Shown here piece after piece: positions 28,019 through 36,484 of a DNA stretch of 64,000 nt. The DNA is from Mesonia maritima (GTDB lineage: Bacteria; Bacteroidota; Bacteroidia; Flavobacteriales; Flavobacteriaceae). The notes under the pieces are model-generated. The model made no database searches. It saw only the letters and a list, made by a program, of their open reading frames with translations, and was not told where the DNA came from. Numbering within the stretch: position 1 is the first letter of the stretch; every line of letters starts with the position of its first letter. The translations under genes were made by a program, and so were the position numbers. The DNA lies in the NCBI RefSeq assembly GCF_042433895.1, contig NZ_JBHLUA010000003.1, positions 124,001 through 188,000 on the forward strand, given 5' to 3'.

Positions 28019-28465
28019 CTATTTCTTTTTTTCAAAAACAAATAAAACCTCTTCATTATCATCAGCAATTCTAGCTTTTAAATTTTCCCCATTAAATTCA
28101 TATGCAATTATTTTCGGGAATGGATTTTTATTATTCCGCGCTTTAAAATTATTTTTCTCCATTACTTCAATAGGAAATAAAACCGGCTCTTCATTAACAC
28201 CTTCTACTTGAAATATCCACGTTTCATTTTTCTTTAGTAAGCTTAGGTTTTCTTTAAAAATAGTATCGCCATTTTTTAATGTAAAACCGATTCCTTTGTA
28301 ATTTTCAGCAGCAACTTTTTGCCAGTTTTCATACGTATTTTCTGAAGGCTTATCATTAATTCGTTGCCAATTTCCAACAAGCCAATCAAAAGTAGGTTCT
28401 TGGTTTTCACAACTTATAAATGTGCCAAAAATTACGATTGAAATAATTAAAATAGATTTTTTCAT
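28019..28465 (-). CDS. DUF6265 family lipoprotein
   Basis: A 148-residue predicted lipoprotein with signal MKKSILIISIVIFGTFISC and Cys19 as lipidation site. The mature part matches the DUF6265 pattern (FDWLVGNWQR...YENWQKVAAENYKGIGFTLKNGDT...), a small beta-barrel, lipocalin-like fold of unknown function. It is transcribed alone, between the YdeI gene and the divergent pheT. Confidence 0.75.
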   Translation of the reverse strand: MKKSILIISIVIFGTFISCENQEPTFDWLVGNWQRINDKPSENTYENWQKVAAENYKGIGFTLKNGDTIFKENLSLLKKNETWIFQVEGVNEEPVLFPIEVMEKNNFKARNNKNPFPKIIAYEFNGENLKARIADDNEEVLFVFEKKK

Positions 28466-28562
28466 AAAAAGAAAAATTAGTTCTTAAAGATAAGCCTAAA
28501 TTCAATTCAATATTTCAAAAAACCTAGCCATATTTTGCTTCTAGATTTGCCAAAATTAATCC

Positions 28563-28570
28563 TATCTTTG
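28563..28570 (+). promoter_or_regulatory. TAnnTTTG -7 box of pheT
   Basis: TATCTTTG is an exact -7 match 24 bases before the pheT ATG. TTTG copies occur upstream at 28534 and 28546, but neither has the ideal 19-base spacing. Confidence 0.55.
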
Positions 28571-28594
28571 CCAACCGAAAAAAGCACATAATTC

Positions 28595-31021
28595 ATGAAA
28601 GTTTCATACAACTGGATAAAACAATTTATAAAAACCGATTGGAATGCCGAAAAGACCGGAGAACTCTTAACTGATCTTGGTTTAGAGGTTGAAGGAATAG
28701 ACAAATTTGAATCTGTAAAAGGCGGCTTGGAAGGAATTGTGGTAGGTCACGTGCTTACCTGCGAAAACCACGAAAACGCCGATCGCTTAAAAGTAACTAC
28801 GGTTGAAATTGGTGAAGATGAACCGGTACAAATTGTATGCGGCGCGCCAAATGTAGAAGCAGGTCAAAATGTTCCGGTCGCTACCGTGGGTACAACTTTA
28901 TATACCGAAAACGGCGAAGCTTGGAAAATTAAAAAAGGAAAAATTCGTGGTGAAGTGAGCAACGGAATGATTTGCGCCGAAGACGAATTAGGCTTAGGAA
29001 AAAGTCACGACGGAATTATGGTGCTTGATGAAAAACTTTCTCCGGGAACACCTCTAAAAAAAGTTTTTGATGTTGAAACCGATCACGTTTTTGAAATCGG
29101 TTTAACACCAAACAGAGCCGATGCAATGAGTCATTATGGTGTAGCACGCGATTTAAAAGCAGGTTTTATTCAGCAGGAAATAAATACCGCTTTAGATTCT
29201 CCATCGGTAAGTAATTTTCACGTAGAAAATAGAAGCCGAAGAATTTTAATTGAAGTTGAAGATTACGATTTAGCACCGCGTTATTGCGGAGTTACTATTT
29301 CTGAAATAAAAGTTGGTCCGTCTCCAAAATGGATACAAAACAGATTAAAAGCGATAGGAATTACCCCAAAAAATAACGTAGTTGATGTAACCAATTACGT
29401 AATGCACGAGTTAGGACAACCGCTTCACGCTTTCGATGCCGATTATATTTCTGGAAATAAAATAAAAGTTCAGCGTGCAAAAGCTGGAACAAAATTCACA
29501 ACGTTAGATGAAGTCGAACGTGAATTACACGAAGACGATTTAATGATTTGCGATGTTGAAAAACCGCTTTGTATTGCTGGTGTTTTTGGTGGTCTACATT
29601 CTGGAGTGACCGAAAAAACAAGTACCGTTTTCTTAGAAAGCGCTTATTTTAATCCGGTAAGTATTCGAAAAACTGCTAAAAGACACGGTTTAAATACCGA
29701 TGCTTCTTTTCGATTTGAGCGCGGAATTGACCCGAATATTACAAAATATGCTTTGCGAAGAGCTGCACTTTTAATTCAGCAAACCGCTGGCGGCTATGTT
29801 TCTAGTGATATTGATGATGTTTATCCGAAAAAAATTGAAGATTTTCAGGTGTTTTTAACCTTCGATAAAATCAATAAATTAATCGGACAAGAAATAGAGC
29901 AAGAAACCATAAAATCTATTTTAGCTTCCTTAGAAATTCGCGTAAATAATGTTACCGAAAGCGGATTAGGGTTAACCATTCCAGCTTACCGCGTAGATGT
30001 CCAACGTGAAGTTGATGTTATTGAAGAAATTTTACGCGTTTACGGATATAATAATATCGAGTTTAATGAAAAGTTGAACGCTTCGATTTCTAATTCTACG
30101 CGATTTGAAGATTATAAACTTCAGAATATAATTGCGCATCAATTGGTAGGACAAGGTTTTTACGAAATGATGGCAAATTCACTTACCAGCAAAAATTATG
30201 TAGATTTTTCTGAAGATTTAAATGCCGCGCATAATGTAGAGATGCTAAATCCGTTAAGTCAAGATTTATCGGTAATGCGCCAATCTTTATTATTCAGTGC
30301 TTTAGAAGCTGCTGCGTATAATATTAACCGTAAAAATGAGAATTTAAAATTCTTTGAGTTCGGAAAAACATACCATAATTTTTCATCGGGAAGAACAGAG
30401 CAAAAACACCTTTCACTTTTAATTAGTGGTAAAAGAACGCAAGAACGCTGGAACAGTCCGGAGAAAAAAAGTGATTTTTTTTTTACAAAAGGAGTTATCA
30501 CTAGTGTTTTAGAACGTTTAGGAATTACCGAAATTTCCTTTAAGCCGAATTCTTCCACTAATTTTTCTGAAGGTTTAGCGCTTTATTTTCAAAAAAATAA
30601 ATTAGTAGAATTTGGAGTTGTCAAAAAATCTTTACTGAAAAAATTTGATATCGAAGAGGAGATAATTTTTGCAGACTTCAATTGGAATAACGTTATAGAA
30701 GTTGTAAAAAATCAAAATATTTCGTTTAAACCCATAGCTAAATTTCCATCTGTACGAAGAGATTTTGCACTATTATTAGATCAATCGGTAAGCTTTCAAG
30801 ATATTTATGATATAGCCGTAAAAAGCGAAAAGAAAATTTTGAAACAAGTAGAACTTTTTGATGTTTATGAAGGCAAAAAATTACCGGAAGGCAAAAAAAG
30901 TTATGCAGTTAGTTTTACATTTTTAGATGAACATAAAACCTTAACCGACAAACAAGTTGACAAGGTGATGAATAAATTTCAAACACAATTTGAAAAGCAA
31001 TTAAACGCTTCACTTCGTTAA
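28595..31021 (+). CDS. pheT: Phenylalanine--tRNA ligase beta subunit
   Basis: The 808-residue beta chain of the alpha2-beta2 phenylalanyl-tRNA synthetase. Domains in order: EMAP/OB-type tRNA-binding domain (residues ~40-150, VVGHVLTCENHENADRLKVTTV), B3/B4 editing domain (~210-380, ALRRAALL and RFERGIDPN near its end), B5 domain (~400-470), the catalytic-like core (~480-690) and the C-terminal anticodon-binding FDX-ACB domain (KFPSVRRDFALLLDQ to the end). The length is normal. pheS is not adjacent, as is common in Bacteroidota. It ends at a strong terminator. Confidence 0.96.
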   Translation: MKVSYNWIKQFIKTDWNAEKTGELLTDLGLEVEGIDKFESVKGGLEGIVVGHVLTCENHENADRLKVTTVEIGEDEPVQIVCGAPNVEAGQNVPVATVGTTLYTENGEAWKIKKGKIRGEVSNGMICAEDELGLGKSHDGIMVLDEKLSPGTPLKKVFDVETDHVFEIGLTPNRADAMSHYGVARDLKAGFIQQEINTALDSPSVSNFHVENRSRRILIEVEDYDLAPRYCGVTISEIKVGPSPKWIQNRLKAIGITPKNNVVDVTNYVMHELGQPLHAFDADYISGNKIKVQRAKAGTKFTTLDEVERELHEDDLMICDVEKPLCIAGVFGGLHSGVTEKTSTVFLESAYFNPVSIRKTAKRHGLNTDASFRFERGIDPNITKYALRRAALLIQQTAGGYVSSDIDDVYPKKIEDFQVFLTFDKINKLIGQEIEQETIKSILASLEIRVNNVTESGLGLTIPAYRVDVQREVDVIEEILRVYGYNNIEFNEKLNASISNSTRFEDYKLQNIIAHQLVGQGFYEMMANSLTSKNYVDFSEDLNAAHNVEMLNPLSQDLSVMRQSLLFSALEAAAYNINRKNENLKFFEFGKTYHNFSSGRTEQKHLSLLISGKRTQERWNSPEKKSDFFFTKGVITSVLERLGITEISFKPNSSTNFSEGLALYFQKNKLVEFGVVKKSLLKKFDIEEEIIFADFNWNNVIEVVKNQNISFKPIAKFPSVRRDFALLLDQSVSFQDIYDIAVKSEKKILKQVELFDVYEGKKLPEGKKSYAVSFTFLDEHKTLTDKQVDKVMNKFQTQFEKQLNASLR

Positions 31022-31038
31022 AAGAAATTAGAAGTTTG

Positions 31039-31073
31039 AAAAGCCGATTATTTTCTGATAATCGGCTTTTTGT
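31039..31073 (+). terminator. Terminator after pheT
   Basis: A perfect 12-bp stem (AAAAGCCGATTA with its complement), an 8-base loop and a T run. It separates pheT from the thioesterase gene. Confidence 0.85.
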
Positions 31074-31118
31074 ATGTCGAAAAATAGTAATTTTAAAATA
31101 TTCAACTTAAAAATTGCT

Positions 31119-31562
31119 ATGGAAATTAATAAAGAATTCATTATTAAAATGGCAGAAAACTTAATTCCGCTTCATCGGTTTTTAGGTTTAAAAGTAATCG
31201 AATTAGAAGAAGGTTTTGCACGGGTAAAAGTTCCGTTTAAAAAAGAAGTTGTAGGCGATATTAGAAACGACCGTTGGCACGGGGGAATAATTGCCACCGT
31301 TATGGATTCTGTTGGCGGAATTGTAGGAAGCACGTACAGCACTTCAACCAAAGACAAAATGGCAACCATCGATATGCGAATAGATTATTTAAAAGCAGCT
31401 AAAGATGCGGCTTTAATTGTGGAAGGAGAATTGGTTCGATTAGGAAATAGAATAATGGTGGTGCGAATGCGCGCTTTTTCAGAAGGTGAAGAAGATACAT
31501 TAATTGCTGAAGGAAAGGGCGTTTATAATTTTATTAGAATGCAGAAAAAAAGCGATCATTAA
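31119..31562 (+). CDS. PaaI/hotdog-fold thioesterase
   Basis: A 147-residue hotdog-fold acyl-CoA thioesterase of the PaaI/YiiD type. The central motif WHGGIIATVMDSVGG carries the catalytic Asp on the hot-dog helix, and ATIDMRIDYLKAA is the following strand. The substrate is unknown. I chose ATG 31119 (MEINKEF); an in-frame ATG at 31074 lies almost inside the pheT terminator and would add a Lys/Asn-rich tail of little quality. Its last codons form the left arm of its own terminator. Confidence 0.85.
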   Translation: MEINKEFIIKMAENLIPLHRFLGLKVIELEEGFARVKVPFKKEVVGDIRNDRWHGGIIATVMDSVGGIVGSTYSTSTKDKMATIDMRIDYLKAAKDAALIVEGELVRLGNRIMVVRMRAFSEGEEDTLIAEGKGVYNFIRMQKKSDH

Positions 31563-31575
31563 CCGATCGCTTTTT
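31547..31575. terminator. Terminator overlapping the thioesterase stop codon
   Basis: An 11-bp perfect stem AAAAAGCGATC / GATCGCTTTTT whose 7-base loop contains most of the TAA stop codon; the left arm encodes the final Lys-Ser-Asp. It can also serve the convergent fasciclin gene. Confidence 0.8.
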
Positions 31576-31609
31576 CATTCTTCTTCGCTGTATAATTTTC
31601 CGAAGAAAA

Positions 31610-32167
31610 TTATTTTTTTGGTAATAAAACCGTATCAATTACGTGAATTACTCCGTTAGATTGCATTACATCGGCAATTGTAACGGTTGCAACATTTCCT
31701 GCCACGTCTTTAATTTTTACCATATCGCCATCCATCATTGCGGTTAATTCTTCACCGTTTACTGTTTTAAAGGTGAATTTTCCGTCATTTTTCTTAATCA
31801 TTTTCATGATTTTTCGTGCAGTCCATTTGCCTGAAGCTACGTGATAAGTTAAAATACCTTGTAACATCGCTTTATTTTCAGGCTTCAACAAAGTCTCTAC
31901 CGTTCCGTTTGGTAGTTTTTCAAAGGCAGCATTTGTGGGTGCAAAAACGGTAAACGGTCCTTCGCCTTGTAAGGTTTTTACCAAATCTGCCGCTTTTACC
32001 GCGGCTACGAGTGTGGTGTGATCTTTTGAGTTTACAGCATTTTCAATAATATTTTTTGAAGGATACATTTCAGCTCCGCCAACCATTTTTGTCTGCGCGA
32101 AAGAAAAACTTCCGATTAAGATTACAATTACTAATAAACTCTGCTTTAATAAATTTTGCTTTTTCAT
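31610..32167 (-). CDS. Fasciclin (FAS1) domain-containing exported protein
   Basis: A 185-residue secreted protein with a signal peptide (about residues 1-24, ending in SFAQ) and one FAS1 domain. Both conserved boxes are present: FTVFAPTNAAFEKLP (H1) and GVIHVIDTVLLPK (H2), with YHV between them. FAS1 domains mediate adhesion or cell-surface interactions; bacterial single-domain members are mostly uncharacterised. Monocistronic. Confidence 0.9.
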   Translation of the reverse strand: MKKQNLLKQSLLVIVILIGSFSFAQTKMVGGAEMYPSKNIIENAVNSKDHTTLVAAVKAADLVKTLQGEGPFTVFAPTNAAFEKLPNGTVETLLKPENKAMLQGILTYHVASGKWTARKIMKMIKKNDGKFTFKTVNGEELTAMMDGDMVKIKDVAGNVATVTIADVMQSNGVIHVIDTVLLPKK

Positions 32168-32344
32168 AACATTTAATTTTTTAGTTCGCCATATAAACGT
32201 AAGATAACTCGATGAAGGTTTTCTTTTTTCTTTACTTTAATAGATATTTAACAAATTGAAGTGCTTGAGGAAAGTTGTTAAACTGTGATTTTTAACTGAC
32301 TAGAATTTGAAGATTATTTATTTTAGATAAAAATTCCATAGAAG

Positions 32345-33058
32345 ATGAAGCGAACTAATTTGGAACTGAAACTAAAAAAAGAACGAGCCAAACACGTGAC
32401 GGAAGAAAATATTCTCCAACAAGTTTTTGCTTGTTTAGAAAACGACTTTTTACTAGAAACCGCTATTCAAGAATTTTTAGAAAACGAACATTCTTCAACT
32501 GAAAATAATTTTAATCTCGAGATTTTAGAATCCTCAGAAATTTATCATCTTTCAGACATTAAGAAAACTTGTATAGATTATCGTTTGCGCTTTTTAGATT
32601 CACATTTATTCAAAAATGAAATTCCGTATGAAGCTATTCAGAAAATAAAAAAAATACAAAAAAACCATCAAACCGAATTAAATGGATTTAAAATAATGGC
32701 GCCATCTAGAGCATTTAAACTTAAAAATGCAGACGACCCGTTGTTATTCGCTCCAATTGGGAATGGCTATTATTACTTAATTCACAAATGGGGAAATGAT
32801 ATTAGCCCTTTTCGGAAATTTAAAATGTGGTGGTTTAAAAGTCTCGAAAATTTTCTGCTTTTATTACTTATTCTTAGTGTAGCGATTACCGCTTTATTGC
32901 CTTCAAATTTATTTACGAACCACCAAACCGGCGCAGAATTTCTAATGATCGCTTTTTTTATGTTTAAATGGATTGCAGGAATGGCAATTTTTTATGGCTT
33001 CAAAAAAGGAAAGAATTTTAACACTTCCATCTGGAAAAGCAACTACATTAATGCGTAG
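32345..33058 (+). CDS. Hypothetical protein with two C-terminal membrane helices
   Basis: A 237-residue protein I do not recognise. The first ~165 residues are soluble and charged, including an AFKLKNADDPLLFAPIGNGYYYLIHKWG segment that looks conserved in style. Two hydrophobic helices follow at about 173-190 (FLLLLLILSVAITALLP) and 200-222. The C-terminus (NTSIWKSNYINA) is cytosolic or periplasmic. The tail-anchored layout suggests a membrane-tethered domain. No operon partners: 178 bases separate it from the divergent fasciclin gene. Confidence 0.65.
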   Translation: MKRTNLELKLKKERAKHVTEENILQQVFACLENDFLLETAIQEFLENEHSSTENNFNLEILESSEIYHLSDIKKTCIDYRLRFLDSHLFKNEIPYEAIQKIKKIQKNHQTELNGFKIMAPSRAFKLKNADDPLLFAPIGNGYYYLIHKWGNDISPFRKFKMWWFKSLENFLLLLLILSVAITALLPSNLFTNHQTGAEFLMIAFFMFKWIAGMAIFYGFKKGKNFNTSIWKSNYINA

Positions 33059-33070
33059 TTTTGACGCCAA

Positions 33071-33235
33071 ATGGTTTTTAATACTCAAAATAAAGCAAAT
33101 TTTATTTTTGGCTTAGCTACAAGTTTAGCTTCACTTCCCACATTTTCACAAATAAAATCAGTTGCTTTTATTCCATTTTTATTAAAACGAAAACCATTTT
33201 CGAAACGGTTTAAACCGAATTATTTTAAGAAGTAA
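33071..33235 (+). CDS. Possible small ORF, 54 residues
   Basis: An open frame from ATG 33071 to TAA 33235 in the 248-base gap before lysA. It encodes a basic peptide with a hydrophobic middle (FIFGLATSLASLPTF, then SVAFIPFLL) and a Lys/Arg-rich end (KRKPFSKRFKPNYFKK), a composition that could be a small membrane peptide. It has no obvious ribosome binding site and no recognised homology. It may be chance or the remnant of a lost gene. Confidence 0.25.
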   Translation: MVFNTQNKANFIFGLATSLASLPTFSQIKSVAFIPFLLKRKPFSKRFKPNYFKK

Positions 33236-33305
33236 TTTATAGTCTTTTCACTTCTTAAAGTAGTATTTTTATCCTCAATTTATTTTATAACTTTTTAATT
33301 TTATC

Positions 33306-34511
33306 ATGAAAAACAAAGACCTTTTACAAATTGCAGAAGATTTTGGCAGTCCAGTTTACGTTTACGACAGCGCGAAAATAAGTTCACAATATAAACGTTT
33401 GACCAGCGCTTTTAAAAATGTAAAAAATCTTAAAATAAATTATGCGGTAAAAGCTCTTTCGAACATCAACATTTTAAAATTATTAAAAAATTTAGGCAGC
33501 GGTTTAGATACGGTTTCTATTCAGGAAATAAAATTAGGTTTGGAAGCAGGCGTTACGCCCGATAAAATAATTTATACGCCTAACGGAGTTTCTATGGAAG
33601 AGCTGGAAATGGCAGTAGAATTAGGTGTTCAAATAAATATTGATAATTTATCGGTGCTGGAACAATTCGGAACAAAATTTCCAAAAACACCGGTTTGCAT
33701 TCGTATAAATCCACACGTTATGGCAGGCGGAAATACAAATATTTCCGTAGGTCATATCGACTCTAAATTCGGAATTTCTATTCATCAAATGCCACATTTA
33801 TTGCGTATTGTAGAAAATACGAAAATGAATATAAACGGAATTCACATGCATACCGGAAGCGATATTCTGGATGTTGAAGTTTTCCTATACGCTTCTGAAA
33901 TTTTATTTGACGCGGCTAAAAACTTCAAGGATTTAGAATTTTTAGACTTCGGAAGTGGTTTTAAAGTTCCTTATCACGAAAACGATATTTCCACCAATGT
34001 AGAAGAATTCGGAAAAAAATTGAGCAAGCGTTTTAATCAATTTTGCAACACCTACGGAAAAGAATTAACATTAACCTTCGAACCTGGAAAATTTTTAGTT
34101 AGCGAAGCCGGTTATTTTCTGGTAAAAGTAAATTCTGTAAAGCAAACTACCTCAACTGTTTTTGCGCAAGTAGATTCTGGTTTTAACCATTTTATTCGTC
34201 CGATGTTTTATGGAACGCAGCACGAAATTATGAATATAACTCACCCAACTAAACATAAACGATTTTATTCAGTTGTAGGTTATATTTGCGAAACCGATAC
34301 GTTTGCGAATAATAAACCGATTCCTGAAATCTCAGAAGGCGATATTTTAGCGTTTAAAAATGCCGGTGCTTATTGTTTTTCAATGGCAAGTAATTATAAC
34401 GCGCGATTTAAACCTGCTGAAGTTTTATGGCATAATGACGAAGCAAAATTAATTCGAAAAAGAGAAACTTTTGAAGACTTGCTGCACAATCAAGTAGAAG
34501 TAGATTTGTAA
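33306..34511 (+). CDS. lysA: Diaminopimelate decarboxylase
   Basis: A 401-residue PLP enzyme of alanine-racemase fold that converts meso-diaminopimelate to L-lysine. PLP lysine is Lys49 in INYAVKAL; other signatures are HMHTGSDI, LDFGSGFKVPY (PLP phosphate), EPGKFLV, and CETDTFA with the catalytic Cys at the dimer interface. Identity against other decarboxylases of this family rests on the CETDTFA and GAYCFSMASNYN patterns typical of LysA. No lysine riboswitch is seen in the short leader. Confidence 0.92.
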   Translation: MKNKDLLQIAEDFGSPVYVYDSAKISSQYKRLTSAFKNVKNLKINYAVKALSNINILKLLKNLGSGLDTVSIQEIKLGLEAGVTPDKIIYTPNGVSMEELEMAVELGVQINIDNLSVLEQFGTKFPKTPVCIRINPHVMAGGNTNISVGHIDSKFGISIHQMPHLLRIVENTKMNINGIHMHTGSDILDVEVFLYASEILFDAAKNFKDLEFLDFGSGFKVPYHENDISTNVEEFGKKLSKRFNQFCNTYGKELTLTFEPGKFLVSEAGYFLVKVNSVKQTTSTVFAQVDSGFNHFIRPMFYGTQHEIMNITHPTKHKRFYSVVGYICETDTFANNKPIPEISEGDILAFKNAGAYCFSMASNYNARFKPAEVLWHNDEAKLIRKRETFEDLLHNQVEVDL

Positions 34512-34591
34512 TTTTTTTTCGTTAAACTCTACTTAAAGGAAATTTCAGCTTAACCGAAAATCACTACTTTTAAGTAAGTTATCTTAAAAAT

Positions 34592-34638
34592 AAAATCCTG
34601 AGTTAGACTTTAATTTCGAAGGAAACTTCGGGATTTTT
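34592..34638 (+). terminator. Probable terminator after lysA
   Basis: An imperfect 13-14-bp stem (AAAATCCTGAGTT with AACTTCGGGATTTTT; one G-T pair and one bulge) ending in T residues, downstream of lysA. Confidence 0.45.
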
Positions 34639-34669
34639 AATTTTCAATTATTGCGTAAAACAAAAAACT

Positions 34670-34912
34670 ATGAGCAACGAAGAATCTACCTATGAAACTG
34701 TTTACACAGGCAGCGAAGTAAACATTCAATACTTACAATCTATTTTGAAAAAAGCCAGTATTCATTCTATTGTAAAAAATAATTTTGAATCTGGTTTGCG
34801 AGCAGGTTTTGGTGGCGGACTTCCGGGACAAGTTCAATTATTGGTGGAACGATCCCATTTAGAGGAAGCACAAAAAATTGTAGAAGCCACTTTCTCTTCA
34901 GAAAATGAATAA
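34670..34912 (+). CDS. DUF2007 domain-containing small protein
   Basis: An 80-residue protein of the DUF2007 (putative signal-transducing) family. It is a single ferredoxin-like domain (YETVYTGSEVNIQYLQSILKKASI, then VQLLVERSHLEEAQKIVEA). These domains resemble PII-like or ACT-like regulators; none has a firm function. The repeat element described at 34916 begins immediately after its stop. Confidence 0.8.
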   Translation: MSNEESTYETVYTGSEVNIQYLQSILKKASIHSIVKNNFESGLRAGFGGGLPGQVQLLVERSHLEEAQKIVEATFSSENE

Positions 34913-34915
34913 ACT

Positions 34916-35014
34916 ACCTCAGGGAAAGCCTAAAAGACTTTCTTTAGAAATAAATTTTCAATTACAAGGCAAGCCTTCGGGGTCTTAAACCCTTTGGCGG
35001 TGCCAATAAAAAAA
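34916..35014 (+). repeat. Dispersed intergenic element, copy A
   Basis: A ~99-bp non-coding segment similar along its length to 61646-61744: both contain TTCAATT, then AAGCC-TCGG, then TTAAA-CC(C)TTTGG, ending in AATAAAAAA and a terminator. In this copy TTGGC-GGT-GCCAA can form a small hairpin. Both copies start four bases after a stop codon. It looks like a degenerate mobile or REP-like intergenic repeat, but the family is not identified. Confidence 0.6.
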
Positions 35015-35041
35015 GCTCGGAAAAAATTCCGAGCTTTTTTT
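35008..35041. terminator. Bidirectional terminator at the DUF2007 gene / M48 protease gene
   Basis: A perfect 15-bp stem (seven A, GCTCGGAA and the complement) with an AAAA loop between convergent genes. Confidence 0.88.
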
Positions 35042-35061
35042 ATTTTCTCATTATTTTAATC

Positions 35062-35868
35062 TTAAAAAGAAGTAACACCGTATTTTCTAGCCTCAGCTTT
35101 TGCTTCTGCAGCCCAAGCTTCTAAATTATTTATTCGTGTTTCATTAGACGGGTGCGTACTTAAAAATTCTGGCGGAGCTTGACCTCCACTGTTTTTTTGC
35201 ATTCTTCGCCATAATTCTGCAGCTTCATCTGGATTATAACCTGCAATCGCCATTAGTGTCAACCCTATTTTATCGGCTTCAGTTTCGTGACTTCTGCTAA
35301 AAGGCAACATCACTCCTACTTGCGTTCCTAAACCATACGCTGTACTAAATATTTGCTGATTTTCTTCAAAAGCTACACTTCCTGCAACAGCACCTAATTG
35401 TTGTAATTGGCTGGCGCTCATTCGCTGTTGACCGTGATTGGCCAACGCGTGGGCAACTTCGTGTCCCATTACTACTGCTAAACCAGCTTCATCTTGTGCG
35501 ATTGGCAATAAACCGGTATAAACAACAATTTTACCGCCTGGCATACACCAAGCGTTCACTGCATCGTCTTTTACAAGATTATATTCCCATTTATAATTTT
35601 CTAAATAACCTTCATAACCGTTTGCATTTAACCACCGTTCTGAAGCGGTTGCAATTTTTTGTCCCACATTTTTCACCATGCGCGCTTCAGCAGTTCCGTT
35701 TACTACATTATTATTGCTTAAAAATTCATTGTATTGCTGAAATGACATGGGTAAAATTTCAGAATTCGGAACCAATGCCAAGGTTTTTTTTCCTGTAAAC
35801 GGATTTTTGTTACAAGAAATTAGTAAAAGCAAAAAAGCTAAGATTATACTGCTATTTTTCCATTTCAT
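35062..35868 (-). CDS. M48 family metalloprotease, lipoprotein
   Basis: A 268-residue predicted lipoprotein protease of the LoiP/BepA/Oma1-like M48B group. The signal ends in LLLISC (Cys19). The zinc motif is HEVAHALANHG, and the third ligand is in SHETEADKIGLTLMAIAGY. The start CNKNPFTGKKTLALVPNSEI is typical. It probably acts in outer-membrane protein quality control in the periplasm. No TPR region follows, so it is the short form. Monocistronic. Confidence 0.9.
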   Translation of the reverse strand: MKWKNSSIILAFLLLLISCNKNPFTGKKTLALVPNSEILPMSFQQYNEFLSNNNVVNGTAEARMVKNVGQKIATASERWLNANGYEGYLENYKWEYNLVKDDAVNAWCMPGGKIVVYTGLLPIAQDEAGLAVVMGHEVAHALANHGQQRMSASQLQQLGAVAGSVAFEENQQIFSTAYGLGTQVGVMLPFSRSHETEADKIGLTLMAIAGYNPDEAAELWRRMQKNSGGQAPPEFLSTHPSNETRINNLEAWAAEAKAEARKYGVTSF

Positions 35869-35999
35869 AAGGGTTGATTTTTTAGTTGGAATTAAAATTA
35901 CAAAAATGATTTCTACACTATTAAAAGTTTATCATCGCTTTAACAAAACGACTAAAAATAAAATGGCTCAATATTTGTAAGTTTACTTAAAAATTAATT

Positions 36000-36482
36000 A
36001 TGAAAAGATTCAGTTTCCTTCTTATCGCTTGCTCCTTACTACTAAGTTGCCAAGGAAATGCTCAGAAAAAACCTAAGAACGAGCAGTTTGAAATTCAGAA
36101 ATCTGAAAAGGAATGGAAAGCGCAATTAAGTGATGAGGAATATTATATTTTAAGACAAGCCGGAACAGAAAAACCTTTTTCTAGTCCGTTGAATAAAATT
36201 AAAGAACCCGGTACATTTGTTTGTGCCGCTTGTAAAAATCCGCTTTATAAAACAAAAAATAAATTTGAAAGTGGTACTGGCTGGCCAAGTTTCGATAAAC
36301 CAATTGATGGAGGCGTTTTTTATTCTACCGATAATAAATTAGGCTACACCAGAAACGAAGTTTTATGTGCAAAATGCGGCGGTCATTTAGGTCACGTTTT
36401 TAATGACGGTCCACCGGAAACCACCGGAAAGCGTTATTGTATGAATGGTGACGCCATGGATTTTATATCAGAAAATAAATAA
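36000..36482 (+). CDS. msrB: Peptide-methionine (R)-S-oxide reductase MsrB, exported lipoprotein form
   Basis: A 160-residue MsrB that reduces methionine-R-sulfoxide in proteins. A lipoprotein signal (LLLSC, Cys17) precedes the domain, so it should act in the periplasm. Zinc-binding CxxC pairs are CAAC and CAKC; the substrate loop is SGTGWPSFDKP; and the catalytic Cys is in KRYCMNGDAM. It is directly followed, two bases later, by a second MsrB without a signal, so one transcript supplies enzymes for two compartments. Confidence 0.92.
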   Translation: MKRFSFLLIACSLLLSCQGNAQKKPKNEQFEIQKSEKEWKAQLSDEEYYILRQAGTEKPFSSPLNKIKEPGTFVCAACKNPLYKTKNKFESGTGWPSFDKPIDGGVFYSTDNKLGYTRNEVLCAKCGGHLGHVFNDGPPETTGKRYCMNGDAMDFISENK

Positions 36483-36484
36483 TT

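Noticed and set aside
33236..33305. Lysine riboswitch before lysA
   Set aside because: The leader is under 75 bases and AT-rich, with no room or motifs for the L-box fold.
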